Positions 1 to 10,488 of a stretch of 64,000 nucleotides of DNA are shown here, one piece after another (position 1 is the first letter of the stretch; every line of letters starts with the position of its first letter). The notes under the pieces are model-generated. The model searched no databases. It was not told the origin of the DNA and saw only the letters and a program-made list of their open reading frames with translations. The translations under genes were made by a program, and so were the position numbers. Source of the stretch: Ceratorhiza oryzae-sativae (lineage: Eukaryota > Basidiomycota > Agaricomycetes > Cantharellales > Ceratobasidiaceae); the NCBI GenBank assembly GCA_030998015.1, contig JARWMV010000239.1, positions 1,426,001-1,490,000 of the forward strand, read 5' to 3'.

Positions 1-341
1 AGAAAGGTAAGGGACACCATAATCGAGTTTAGGGTCCGTATTGCCCCCGGATCTTTTCGTTACTATGTGATATCTCTCGGGCAACTCGTTGGTTCCATCA
101 ACGATCGTGTGTTTCATTCAACTTGGGGGCGACGCAAGCAACCGCAACTGTATCGAGCAAAACTCGACGTTCAATGAGGAGACGCTAGTGGACATATAAC
201 CGGCAGTAAAACGAACAAATATGGTTCATATACGAAAATGCCAACGTGTTGCTCTGACGGTAGCCACTCTTGAAAGCCGTGCCGGGCAATAGACAAAGCA
301 CGCCACGCAAAATACGAAAACAATAATACAAGGGATCATGT
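1..341. other. No gene seen at the left edge
   Basis: The stretch follows the 3' end of the first fucosyltransferase-like gene, which is on the minus strand. It should include that gene's 3' untranslated region and terminator. I see no open frame, RNA gene or repeat that I can support. Confidence 0.5.
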
Positions 342-2071
342 TCACCAAAGCCGAGTACTGTCCAACGGGATACCCTGAGTCACTCGCTTCATCACGACGT
401 TGCTTGATAGGCTCGAAAACTTCATACCAGAATCAGCGTCTCGGACAATGAACGAATTCGTAGCATATACTGACCCCATTGCCAATAAACACTTCCGCCC
501 GGCTCAAGATAGCCATATCCACAGCAACACCCACCGACTCTGCCTGCCAGTTCAGTTCCAGTTCATTGCTTGTGACTATGGCATCGCTCGCCCATTGATC
601 TGCAACGAGCACACGCCGAAGCTCCGCGAGGTACTCTGGTTCTGCGTTGGTAGCGATGAACACGTGCGTCAAACCTCGGCTTTGCCGGAGAGTGTGTAGG
701 CGGGAAACGACCTGGGAAGGTGTTGGGAGACATCTGTTGAGATAGTATTTTGCAAGCTCTGGACTCGTTCTGCCTATTTTCGTGTTTCCCCTTGGTGGAG
801 GGACAAATTTATCAGGGAGCTGGGGGAGTTGGCACCATCCTGCGCAGTTTGTCGAGTTGACATGGATCTCAATGCGGTAGAATAAAGCGAACGTACCAGC
901 AAATGTACTTTCCCATTTAGAGAAAAACAAGCAATGCCCATTGTTCTTGCTTACATCGCCGAGGTAATCGCCTCGTCGAATATGCACAGCAACCAGCCCA
1001 GGAATCGTGCTGCCTTGATGTGTAAAGAAAGGCCTCCAGGAGAATATCCCTTGATCCTGAAGTTTGTGCATATTTCGGGATAGCGCAGTAGTCACGAGCT
1101 CAGATTCCCTTAGACCTTTAATTACTGGGTGTTCAGCGAACATATCCCAGAGGGAAAGCAACCGCGTAGAGCCGATCAGCCTGTACGAGGGATTGAATGA
1201 GCCGTTAGCCCGCCAGCCCAACTTGAGATGCAATATCACTCACAAATAGTCGAATATTTGTACTCCACCATCCACTTCTACACAGCTATCTGGTATAGCC
1301 TTCAATATCTCTATCCACCGGCTCATTACCTCCATCCCTTCTGGCTTCCCGATCTCCTGCATGATTTTATCGACATCCAGGACCCTTCGCCTCTCTTTAG
1401 GGCATACGGTGCTCCACCACTTTTCGCTAATCGCTCGTGGATGCTGATCCCCAACTCCCCACGAACCGCCTGTGGTTGGTCCAGCGAGGAGGGCGCTAGA
1501 TGGAATGACGAGCACTTTACGGCCTCCCATTTTGGTGTGGTCGTCTCGAGGCGGGTGAGCCTATGTAAAATGGTAAGAGGTGGCTAGCAGGAGGAAAGGG
1601 AGGATGATTTACCCACGCTTCAAACGGGGAAAATACTGGTGCTCGATTGGACTCGTATGCCAGGATGGTGTTCAGTAGCCTCTCTTGGAGTACGTTGTTC
1701 CAGCTGAATAAATGCGGGTTAGCCAATGATTTAAATCGTTAATGGACAACGCTTGCTCACCCGAGTGCTACAATCTGGTTCGAAAACCTGACAAACCGTC
1801 CGTTTTGACCTTCTGGGTACGGCAAAGAGAGGTTATGCTGTGGCAATTGGGCTTCTTCGACGAATATATCGTCAAAGTTAGTCGAGTTGGATGTCCGAGG
1901 CGGCAGTTCGGAAGAGGCGAAAAATCCAAAGCCATGCTGGCAAAAAACCAACGAACCGGCCACAAATAGGGTGAAAGTAAAGGTGGCTAGAAGGGAAAGT
2001 CGCAATTGAGGTCGTTTGTGGCTACGGAGCGCGCCCGACGCTACTGGGAGTAGACTATACCCGGTGGACAT
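342..2071 (-). CDS. O-fucosyltransferase-like type II membrane protein (paralog A)
   Basis: Six exons join in frame to 481 codons: 2071-1761, 1703-1613, 1560-1244, 1180-897, 839-475 and 419-342. A short cytosolic N-terminus is followed by one hydrophobic segment (LRLSLLATFTFTLFVAGSLV, about residues 25-45), as in a Golgi type II glycosyltransferase. The motif HIRRGDY in exon 4 matches the GDP-fucose-binding loop seen in the O-fucosyltransferase superfamily. PQLPDKF and the end motif EVFIGNG-FSSLSSNVV are shared with the neighbour at 2736-4474. The acceptor sugar or protein is unknown. The last donor reads GTCAGT, which is weak, but the same junction exists in the paralog. The ATG at 2071 is the first in frame just before the membrane anchor. 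Membership of the superfamily is likely; GDP-fucose specificity is inferred only from the motif. Confidence 0.72.
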
Positions 2072-2735
2072 TGTGATAGGTGAGGAATGAGAGGAGGGGG
2101 GGGGGGCGTTAAACACCTGTGAATTCAGCCTCCTTAGATATCCTGAACGCAAGAACCACATATTTGATCTGGCGGATTGTCCCAGACATTTTTAGCTATA
2201 GAGCTTATTATAGAGATCCCCAGAGGATTGTCTGCTACCCGCACATCCACACTCTTGACCGAGTTAAACCATTCAGTTTGCTTCGCCGATTGTATTGTAG
2301 GTGGCCATCGGCAGCTAGGACAGGCGTAAGCTTGCTTGATGTATCTGACGGTCGAAGATGGGCTGAATTCAATCGTATGACGCATCCCTTATCGGGCATC
2401 AAGTTACCGGATTGAGCCATCCATTCACCAGAATATCATGAGCGGATTTCAAGACTCGTCGCCAGCAGATGGGCTCAGAGGAACAGAAGTTTTGTTGATC
2501 AAGGTGTCAAGGCGTCTGGGGAGATTGGATTTCGCGGAGAGTAGGCGACTCCATGTCACGTGTACATCAGCGAGCCGAGCCCTTCGATCACGTACACCGC
2601 CTATGCCGGAACAGTCAACAACCATCAAGACTTAGCCTGAGCGAAGGTGCCAGCAGTGCGTGATATTTGCCTGAAATTCGTTTTCTCAGCTCCGCTAACA
2701 CCGTTGGCTATCGCAGCGCCCGGTCATAATTCAGA
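2072..2735. promoter_or_regulatory. Divergent spacer between the two fucosyltransferase-like paralogs
   Basis: This 664-base spacer separates the start codons of two head-to-head paralogs and must hold both promoters. A run of 11 G at 2096-2106 lies 25 bases upstream of the minus-strand start codon, so it would read as a C run in that gene's leader. I recognise no TATA box or other named element. Short open frames here have no coding character. Confidence 0.5.
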
Positions 2736-4474
2736 ATGAAGGGCTCGATGCGGCTCACGACACACCGGCGCGTTAGCTCCCCACCCCCATCCGCGTTCTC
2801 CGACTCGTTCGAGCTCATGCCTCCTCGAGCACCCACTCTAGTGGCAAGACTGCGAAACTTTACGCGGTCGCCGCGGTATTCGCGCTCCAGGTTACGATTG
2901 TTGCTCGTTGCGTTGGGCGTTTTTCTTCTAGTCGTGTTCTACCATTCGGGCGGTAGTCCAGAGGCGAAGCCCACGGCCATAGGCAACACTCGACTCCTTT
3001 CGGGTCGGAGAGACTTTACAGATTTCAATGACGCTCTGCGAAAACTCCCGCAGCACAACCCAGATTTGCCTCCACCTGCTGGTCGCAACGGCCGATATCT
3101 ATTCTTTCGCAACCAAATATATGGGCTTGGGTGAGTCCAACGTGTGCAAACAAGTTGCTCCTGTTAATCGAGTTGTGCAGTTGGAATAATATCCTCCAGG
3201 AGATGTGAGCCCATGCCTCATCATATCCGCTGCCCGAGCTAACGCTATGTCTAGCCTTCTAAATACGCATTTAGCACATGAATCGAATCGCTCGTATGTA
3301 ATGATGCCATTCCATGCGCTTGCTCACCCAGCGATGGGTCAAAAGTCGGACGCTCCGCGAATTCCATTGAACGCATTCATGGATGCGCCAACTTCCGGTA
3401 AGTACGTTTGTGCCCCTCGTGCTTCTTGTATTTCTCAGTGATGGTAGGCGGGGCTTGGGCTCCTGGAGACTTGGCCCCTCGGTCAGTGCTTGAGGACTGG
3501 TACGACGATATCTGTTCTCCTGAGGATCGAGTTCAACTCGACACCAAAAAAGTGGCGGGCCATTTGCAGGACCCGGATGCCAAGACCCTCACGGACTTTT
3601 GGTCGAAGAAGCTGAAAGAAATGCCGGATCGGTGTGTGGAGATCACTGGGGATGAACAGATATTTCACTTCTAGTAATGTGTTTCCCCCCAGCTGATGAG
3701 GCGCTACTAACTGTTTGACATATAGCCTTACCGGTTCTACTCGCGTGCTCACTATTTTTAAAGACTTTTTCTCCTCGGGAACGCTTAAAATGTTCAAATG
3801 GTCCCAGCTAATCTATGGGGCGATTCGACGAAACATCGAACTCATCAGCCCGAGTACGAGACGATTCACTCGCCCCTATTCTCTCCCGGCCGAGGGCCCA
3901 CTAGACGGTTTGCTCGCCATGCACGTCAGGCGAGGTGACTACTTGGAACACTGTGTTCACGCCGCCAACTGGTCGTCGACGTACGCTTCCTGGGCTCTTT
4001 TACCCCAACTACCGGATTCCTTCACTATCCCCAAGGGAGCCGGAGGAGGAGCCGCCACCCCCGAGGCGATTGAAACGTATCGTCGGGTTTGCTTGCCATC
4101 GAATCAAGAGATCGTGGAACGAGCTCGAAAGATGAGGACGCTACACCGAAGGTTGAACAGGATTTACATTATGACCAATGGCAACGAAGAGTACCTCGCG
4201 AAGCTCAAAGCGGATCTAAGGGCGGACCATTGGGACAAGGTTTCGACTAGTCGAGAGATGAAGCTAAACTGGCAGGAGACTTGGGTCGCACAAAGTATCG
4301 ATATGGCTATTGCTCAACGAGCGCAGGTTTTTGTTGGAAACGGGGTAAGTCTTCTCCTTTAGGTCTCCAAGCGGTCCTATATTGACTATACGGCAGTTTT
4401 CGACCTTGACTGCAAACGTCGTGATTCTGAGACTGGCAGCTGGAATGGCTATGGATACGAACAGGTTTTGGTAA
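2736..4474 (+). CDS. O-fucosyltransferase-like type II membrane protein (paralog B)
   Basis: Six exons join in frame to 494 codons: 2736-3130, 3181-3204, 3255-3397, 3448-3673, 3726-4344 and 4397-4474. Exon 2 is only 24 bases. The protein has a Ser/Pro-rich cytosolic N-terminus, a hydrophobic anchor (LRLLLVALGVFLLVVFYHSG, about residues 53-72), then a lumenal domain with HVRRGDY, PQLPDSF, IYIMTNGNEEYL and VFVGNG-FSTLTANVV. The same blocks occur in the same order in the minus-strand gene at 342-2071, and the introns sit at the same codons with the same phases. The pair therefore arose by inverted duplication. A Golgi glycosyltransferase role is inferred from the anchor and the HxRRGDY motif. 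The substrate cannot be read from the sequence. Later in-frame ATGs at 2748 and 2817 could also serve as starts. Confidence 0.75.
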
Positions 4475-4681
4475 CACACAAAACTCCCTTTACATATCGA
4501 GACACATTCGAATAGACACACGCATCCCGGCTTTTGTCATAGATTTACACTTAGTATACATTTTATTTTGTTTTTGGGATTCAGCTCAGCTACTTTGGCT
4601 CACGTGCGTAACTGTAAAGATTACCTAAGAGACGAGCCTCGCGTCCTCAAGCGCCCTTGCAACCACCTCCACCCACCAGCC

Positions 4682-5318
4682 ATGGCCTCGACGATTGGTG
4701 TTCCTATCAAGCTGCTTCACGAAGCACTCGGTCATATTATTACCGTGGAGCTCAAGTCGGGCGCGCTGTACCGCGGGAAATTGGCAGATGGTGCACATAA
4801 CCCTCCGTTTTCGAGTTAACGCTGACAACTTTCGATAGCGGAGGACTCGTTGAACATTTCATTAAAAGAAATCACTGTCACTGGACGGGACGGAAAGGTC
4901 TCTCAGTTGGATCAGGTATATATCCGAGGGAGCATGGTCAGGTTCTTCATCGTACCAGACATGCTGCAGAATGCGCCCATGTGAGTACGCGCACGTGTTT
5001 TCGATCGAATATCGCTAACCGTCCATGGGTGAACGAATAGGTTCAAACGAGTTGGTCCTAATGCGATGAAGGGGCGAGGTATCGGTACGGCTCGTGGTCG
5101 TGCCACCATCATGCGCGGTAGGTGGTTCGTGGTGTGGACGGTGTTTCGGCTGTTGACTTGTATTCACCTTTGCTTCCTTATCTGTTCCGGATTTCGAATA
5201 TGATATTTCTAGCCAATGGTATGTGTGCCCATTTCGTCCAAAGAGCGCAGATATTAATCTATTTTATTCAGCTCGTCGTGGACGCGGTGTCCCACAGTCT
5301 CGTGGTATCAGGCGATAG
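4682..5318 (+). CDS. SMD3: Small nuclear ribonucleoprotein SmD3
   Basis: SmD3 is one of the seven Sm proteins that ring the Sm site of U1, U2, U4 and U5 snRNAs in the nucleus. Exons 4682-4790, 4839-4980, 5041-5117, a 6-base microexon at 5213-5218 and 5272-5318 join to 126 codons, the expected size. Sm motif 1 is visible ([20 protein letters not shown], then [16 protein letters not shown]). Sm motif 2 includes [18 protein letters not shown]. The C-terminal tail is Arg/Gly-rich ([15 protein letters not shown], then ARRGRG), as usual for SmD3 and a normal target of arginine methylation. The microexon adds the residues that make the tail RANARRGRG. Skipping it keeps the frame and loses two residues. 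Exon 1 uses a GTGCAC donor. Identification is firm; the microexon is a prediction. Confidence 0.95.
5213..5218 (+). other. SMD3: Predicted 6-base microexon of SMD3
   Basis: The bases CCAATG sit between a TTTCTAG acceptor and a GTATGT donor. They split an otherwise 154-base intron into introns of 95 and 53 bases. Including them inserts two residues in frame, giving IMRANARRGRG, which lines up better with SmD3 tails of other eukaryotes than IMRARRGRG does. Confidence 0.6.
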
Positions 5319-5556
5319 AACGTTGGGCGGAAAAGCTTTGTGGGTGTTACTGGCTAAAATGTGGGTGTTCGAGTATATGTACTAGCAATCCAACACCGTT
5401 CTATGACATTATTATTTACGCCAAAATACCGCTTTATTGTGTTGCGCTGCGTCTACGATGTGTGAATTTTGATGGCAAGTTGGGAAGAGAGTTTGCGGCT
5501 TTGAGCTAGTTTTTGAGGTGGATATTCTCGGATGCAAACTGGATTGAACTTGTACA

Positions 5557-6491
5557 ATGCCACCACGGCCCCCAAAATGCCAAGTTTGCGATACTGAGAC
5601 TTTCAAGTACACCTGCCCGAGATGCTCTGTTTTATAGTAAGCGAACATCATAGGCTATCACTTCAGTACCCATTTGGACTAATTTATTGATCTGGGAGTT
5701 GCTCGGTTGCGTGCTACAAAAAGCATAAAAGTCAGGACTCTTTGAGCTTACATTTCAAGGTCGTCACTCTAATCAACGGCACCTGGGATTTGTCTATGGC
5801 GCCTTCAACTTGAACCGCTAGGCGAATCAACCGGATGTGATACCTCGTCTGGCTCTTCGTCAGCGCAGCCATCCGTAGCACCTCCTATCCAGGGTGAGCG
5901 CGTTAGCACCATTCCGGATACGACCCGTGACAGGACTCCAGCTCCAGATGTGCAGCCATCCGCCGAGGCCGAATCTGATGCCAAACCAGCCGACCACCCA
6001 ACGGAAGAGAAACTCTCAGATCCAAAGCCCCTACGAACGCTCGCTTCGCTCAAATGGCCATACGTCCCAGAGCCGCCTTCTTTTGTGGATCCAGTCACCA
6101 AAAACGACCCTAAACCTCTGACTTTGGCTCAGTACGAAGCTATCGGTACGCCTCCCTGTTCCTGTAACTACTTCTGCCCTGCCCCAACTTTGCCGCAGCA
6201 ACTTCGCCTGATGTGAGAAGGGCCATCTCCGAGAACCCCAACGTGCCAAACCTGCTCCGCTCGATTGATAAACTTTACGGTCCGTTGCGTCAGCAGGCAT
6301 TGGAAGAAATGCTTGGGGTAGGAACGAGCACGGACCAGAGACAAGGGGGTCGGCATGATGCATTGGCGCGGATACGCCAAGAGGGTGACCAGGAAAGCAA
6401 TACCCGAGCGCTGCGGCAGTTGTCCGAGGCTATTGAAAAGGCTATTGGTGTTGGTGACGCCCAGAGAGGTCTCGCATGGGAGGATGCTTGA
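5557..6491 (+). CDS. HIT-type zinc finger protein, ZNHIT3/Hit1-like
   Basis: Four exons (5557-5636, 5699-5730, 5822-6145 and 6199-6491) join to 242 codons. The N-terminus is a treble-clef HIT zinc finger: CQVC, then YTCPRC, YCSVACYKKHK. All seven Cys and the terminal His of the family are present. In yeast and animals Hit1/ZNHIT3 works with Rsa1/NUFIP1 in box C/D snoRNP assembly in the nucleus. The middle of this protein is a low-complexity Ser/Pro/Asp linker. The C-terminal 90 residues (VPNLLRSIDKLYG, LEEMLG) are helical and resemble the Hit1 C-terminal region. The intron between exons 2 and 3 has a poor donor (GTCAGG), so the start of exon 3 is the least certain join. A different HIT-finger protein such as Bcd1 is possible, but the short length fits Hit1 better. 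Confidence 0.8.
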
Positions 6492-6710
6492 GCGGAAACC
6501 CAACAGACAGAATTTCTGTGATTCCAATAAAAGAAACACGGCATATTAGGTTAATTATGGAATATTTGGGTTAATCGAGTGGCTACGGAGGTCATTCCCA
6601 TTGGCCGCCCCCGGATCAGGACTTTAGCCTCGGCTGTGCGGTGTCAGCGTGACTAAGTCACACCGCTCGCCTCACTCTGCTCGCTACCACCACCGTCCCC
6701 ACCGTTGAGA

Positions 6711-7457
6711 ATGGCAAGCGTAACCCCATCGCCCTTTGCCCGCAGCGCAGACCTCTCGGGCCCCAACCCCTTTGCCCGTAGCACATTCGATGACTCGGCA
6801 AGGCTCGCTGGCCGTGAGCAGACGGTGCGTTTTTGTATTATTTACTTATCGTGTGCCCCTCGCCAACGTGGTCTCGGTGCGTTAGATCGAAGAAATGTAT
6901 AGTGTGCCCGAAAGCTTTCTAGAGATTGAGGTTCGCAACCCCCAGACACATGGTTAGTCTTGCGTACAAGGTTGCTATTCGATCCATCGACTAAACTGCG
7001 GTCGCCACCTCAGGTTTTGGCCGGAAAATGTACACCGACTACGAGGTTTTGTGCAAGGTAAAGGATCTCATCTTGCCACACCTTTGTCTCGACTCACCTC
7101 GTGGCCAATTGTAGACTAACATCCCGGCCTTCAAGCTACGTCATTCACTTGTGCGCCGGCGCTACTCCGACTTTGAAGCGTTCCGCGATATCCTTGAACG
7201 CGAATCGACCCGGGTCAACATCCCCGCTCTTCCGGGAAAGGTGTTTACCAATCGATTCTCTGACGAGGTTATTGAGGCCCGCCGAGAGGGCTTGGAGAGG
7301 TTCTTGGGGATTGTAGCCGGTCATCCTCTCCTCCAGGTTAGGCATTCTGCCCCTTTATTCTCAATTTAGTATAGAACTGACAAATTCTCAGACCGGGAGC
7401 AAGGTTCTCTGTGCTTTCCTCCAGGACCCATCGTGGGACAAGGCGCAGTGGGTGTAA
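6711..7457 (+). CDS. SNX3: Sorting nexin-3 (PX domain)
   Basis: Five exons (6711-6824, 6886-6952, 7014-7057, 7115-7336 and 7392-7457) join to 170 codons, matching the roughly 160-residue single-domain SNX3/Grd19 family. The PX domain runs from about residue 38 to the end. It has the basic RRRYSDFE motif that binds the phosphate of PI3P, ALPGK of the Pro-rich loop, and the FRDILE and RREGLERFL helices. The 37-residue N-terminus is Ser/Pro-rich. SNX3 binds PI3P on early endosomes and recycles cargo to the Golgi with retromer. The start is the first ATG in frame, preceded by AGA. Confidence 0.92.
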
Positions 7458-7673
7458 TGGCGAGGATGCTGGCATCTGAAACTTGGTTGGCGATTATGAG
7501 TTATCTGAAGTCTTTACCTCCCGGGCCAAATATCCCAAACTGCTTGAACACCACCTGTAATTGTACCCTCTTCTTCATCCGCTATGAGAATTGAGCTTGC
7601 TTAGACCTACGGCCTTTTGGAGTGGGCTTGTATTCGAAGAACGATAGATGTTTCAGAATTCTAGTACAGTGAG

Positions 7674-9120
7674 TCATTTTTTAGCTTCAAGTACAGCATC
7701 GACATTCTCCTCAAGTGAGTCCTCAAGGCTCTTGGCAATGGGCATCCACCCTAGGTTTCGTCCCCGGACGGACACACTACGCGAATTGGTGGTAAGGGAA
7801 GAAAAGTTCTCAACCTCGGCTAAGGACACATTGACATCAACTGATATCCATCCCAAAATCTCCTTAACCACCACTCACAAGCTTTCACGCTGCGTGCCTC
7901 GGCCTTTTCAACCTTGCCCTTGGCTAGCAATATTGGGCCGATTTTCCTAGCAATGTCTCCCCACGCATGTTCGCCGACACTTGCAAAGTAGAAATTGGTG
8001 TATACCTCTGGTCGAGGGGCCGCTCCAGCTCGCACGGAGAGGGCAAGGTTCAAGATGATAGTGTAAAGCTGGATCAAGTCTGAGATGTGCACCTGAGTGC
8101 CAAAGACACCGTCATCAGTCGGAGATGTGACTAGTATTCAGTTGTAGATAGGCGTACGTTATTCCAAAGGTTCGTCCCTTTCCCCACGTAGACTGGCTGC
8201 TTAAACTCAACTGCGGCCCTGCAGTTGCATATTCAGGTTAGAGCTGTTTGATTGACGAATTTGGAACGGTCGCGCACTTACCGGATCATGCGTGGGACCT
8301 GTTGCGAGAGCTTATTGACGGGCCCATCGCCAATACCATAGATGCAGGAGGGTGCAATAATGTAGGCATCGATTTCCCCCCTGTGTAGAAACTCCGATGT
8401 GAGTATCAGATTGTTTTAGTGCTTGCACCAATCGAACCTCTCATGCGCCCCAAAGATTCTGGAGGTATTAAAGTTAGATTTCGGCGGGGTCTTGTCATTA
8501 TTATGTGCTCACTCTAAGTCTACATCTCGGTGCGGTTGTGTGGGTGGAATCCCTTTGACGTCGTCTGCAGTAATAATCATTCTAAGGTATACTCATGTCA
8601 TGTCGGGATATACGAACTAATATCATTATCCTAGATGCGTTCGTCAATAGTATCGTTGAACTTCGGGGAACAAGGCCGGCTCACGTTCCAAATCTTTGAT
8701 CCCTCTGGCGTGAGTTCTCCGTTATAATTGTCACTCAACAACCCGGTACCACTGGACAAGTCGATCATTGACTAACTCATCGAGGGAAACAAGAGCGCAC
8801 CTCGTCTGGATCAAAACTCCCCGTTTCTTTTTCGACTTCAACCCCCTAAGCACTGCGTTGTTAAGGCTCATATCATCAGCATCCGCAGCGTTGTACACGA
8901 TGTCCGCCTCCTTTGAGGCCGCCTCGATCTTATCCACATCAGCAAACGACCCTTTAATTGTCTTGACACCCAACGCCTTAAGCGTCTCGATATCCTGATC
9001 CTTCCTCACGAGCGCGGTGATAGTGAATGCGGCTGAAGTGCGCTGTAATTCTCTGACAATGGAACCCCCGATGTACCCGGTTGCGCCAAGGATGAATATT
9101 TTGGTCGAGTCGGGAGGCAT
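7674..9120 (-). CDS. NAD(P)-binding Rossmann protein, extended SDR / epimerase-like
   Basis: The N-terminal exon has the Rossmann glycine motif FILGATGYIGGSIVRELQ, followed by the acidic-turn pattern ITALVRKDQD and a V-x-N-A-A-D segment. Downstream exons read YIIAPSCIYGIGDGPVNKLS, HISDLIQLYTIIL and, near the end, RGRNLGWMPIAKSLEDSLEE. These are typical of atypical extended short-chain dehydrogenases (NAD-dependent epimerase/dehydratase or NmrA-like) common in agaricomycetes. The canonical catalytic YxxxK is not evident; the Y in the IAPSCIYG block lacks the following Lys. Enzyme activity and substrate are unknown. At least six exons are needed. The last junction has two in-frame acceptors, giving a 38- or 59-base intron. 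An upstream in-frame ATG at 9189 would add 23 residues; I prefer 9120 because the fold starts right after it. Confidence 0.82.
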
Positions 9121-9381
9121 ACGGTACCGAGCTTGGATGGTGTGGTGCAGAGTGTGCACCGGAGCTAGGCGTTCCTCATTATATGCCACCTGTTCCCCTT
9201 ATAAATACATATGACATCAATCCCGAGCTTTGTGTGCTCATCGCTAAGATCTGAGCAGGCAAAGGCTTTGCTGAGTCATCCGTGAGGTCTCGTGCACACA
9301 TGACGTCGACATCTTCGACTCGACTCTCATCCCATCGGCCGCCTTATTAAAGAACCTAGCCACTTTGATATATCACTCGAC
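9121..9381. promoter_or_regulatory. Divergent spacer, SDR gene and small unknown gene
   Basis: These 261 bases lie between two start codons facing apart. They contain TATAAATA at 9199-9206, 79 bases before the minus-strand start. A TATA role is possible on either strand but untested. Confidence 0.35.
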
Positions 9382-9966
9382 ATGTCTGACGAATACGGAG
9401 CAAATTCAAACAAGAACGATACTCTGGTGCATGATAGTGAGTTCAACGCAGACCCACGCACCAGGCAGTGGCTTGATGAATCTATGCACATTTTAGGTGC
9501 GCTCGACCAGAATTCTGGAGTAGGTAACATCGACAACTACGACAACGATGTCTCAGACAGTAAGTCACCTTACCAGCTTGGTCTTATGGATACCCCTAAT
9601 TTGCCTTAGCTACCACTTCGGGCGGATACGGCGGCACAGGAGACTCCTTTTCCGATCGTTCCCAACGAGGGCTTGTAGATAAGTCTCTAGACCCAGGTCA
9701 ATTCGGACGATCATACTCGAGCAGCTCACAACCCGGCGCTCAACCGACGGAACATCGTGGTATGTATCATGGAGGCAATCGTACCATCCTTCGAGACAGT
9801 AATGTGCACGCTAGATCCACTCAATCCATACGGAGAATCAGGTCCTGGGACACCTGATAATGGAGAATGGAAGTCGCCTTCTGATAACAATGCTTCTGGG
9901 GTCGCAGATCGTCGGAGTGAACAGTGGGAGAGCAAGGACGGCTCGGGGAATGACATTGGTGCATGA
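9382..9966 (+). CDS. Small hydrophilic protein of unknown function
   Basis: Three exons (9382-9559, 9610-9759 and 9815-9966) give 159 codons with good GTAAGT and GTATGT donors. The product is rich in Asp, Asn, Ser and Gly, has no hydrophobic segment and looks largely disordered. Blocks such as SGGYGGTGDSFSDR recall fungal stress-type low-complexity proteins, but I recognise no domain. For the third exon an acceptor at 9799 would add five residues in frame. Reading through the second intron would give a different tail that stops at TGA soon after. Function is unknown. Confidence 0.6.
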
Positions 9967-10488
9967 TTGATCGCAAATCACGCCTTGGCTGCAGGGTTTG
10001 GATTGAATTACACCGAAGCCTGAGCACAAAGCTTTTTGTATATCCAAATGAATACGAATTTGTTACTGCGACGTATTGCTGCGGTATTCCAAAGTGTATG
10101 CGCGCTCGTTGCATAGTCTATGCTGTCTATTTCCGTCTGTTTCGTATGACAATATTTCAAATAGGGTAGGGCGTAGGACATCAGAACGGTTCACAAAAAC
10201 GAATACAAGAAACCAACAAAAAAATCAGGCGCCCCAGGTAGTTCAAGCACAAAAGTGCGTGAAAAACCGTATGTAATGCTGTATTGGGTCTGCATGATTG
10301 CTCAACGAAAAACTCCTTCAGGATGGTGGTCAAACACCAGGTCGCAGCGGCGGGCTTGGGTTCATTTCAGTAATTTGTTTGGCCACAGGCGAGCCAGGTT
10401 GCGACAAGACGCTAGGCCACCATAACCGAGTGAATCGCTTCCAGAGCAAAGGCGCTTGTCGAGTTGAAGAAGGAATCGAGTACACGTT
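9967..10488. other. Convergent 3' spacer, no gene seen
   Basis: The stretch lies between the 3' end of the small plus-strand gene and the 3' end of the minus-strand UPF2 gene, so it holds two terminators. AT-rich patches (around 10180-10220) are consistent with polyadenylation regions. Open frames here are short and lack coding character. Confidence 0.5.

Noticed and set aside
2096..2106. G run as a telomere or quadruplex element
   Set aside because: A single run of 11 G without further G tracts nearby does not make a quadruplex or a telomere repeat.
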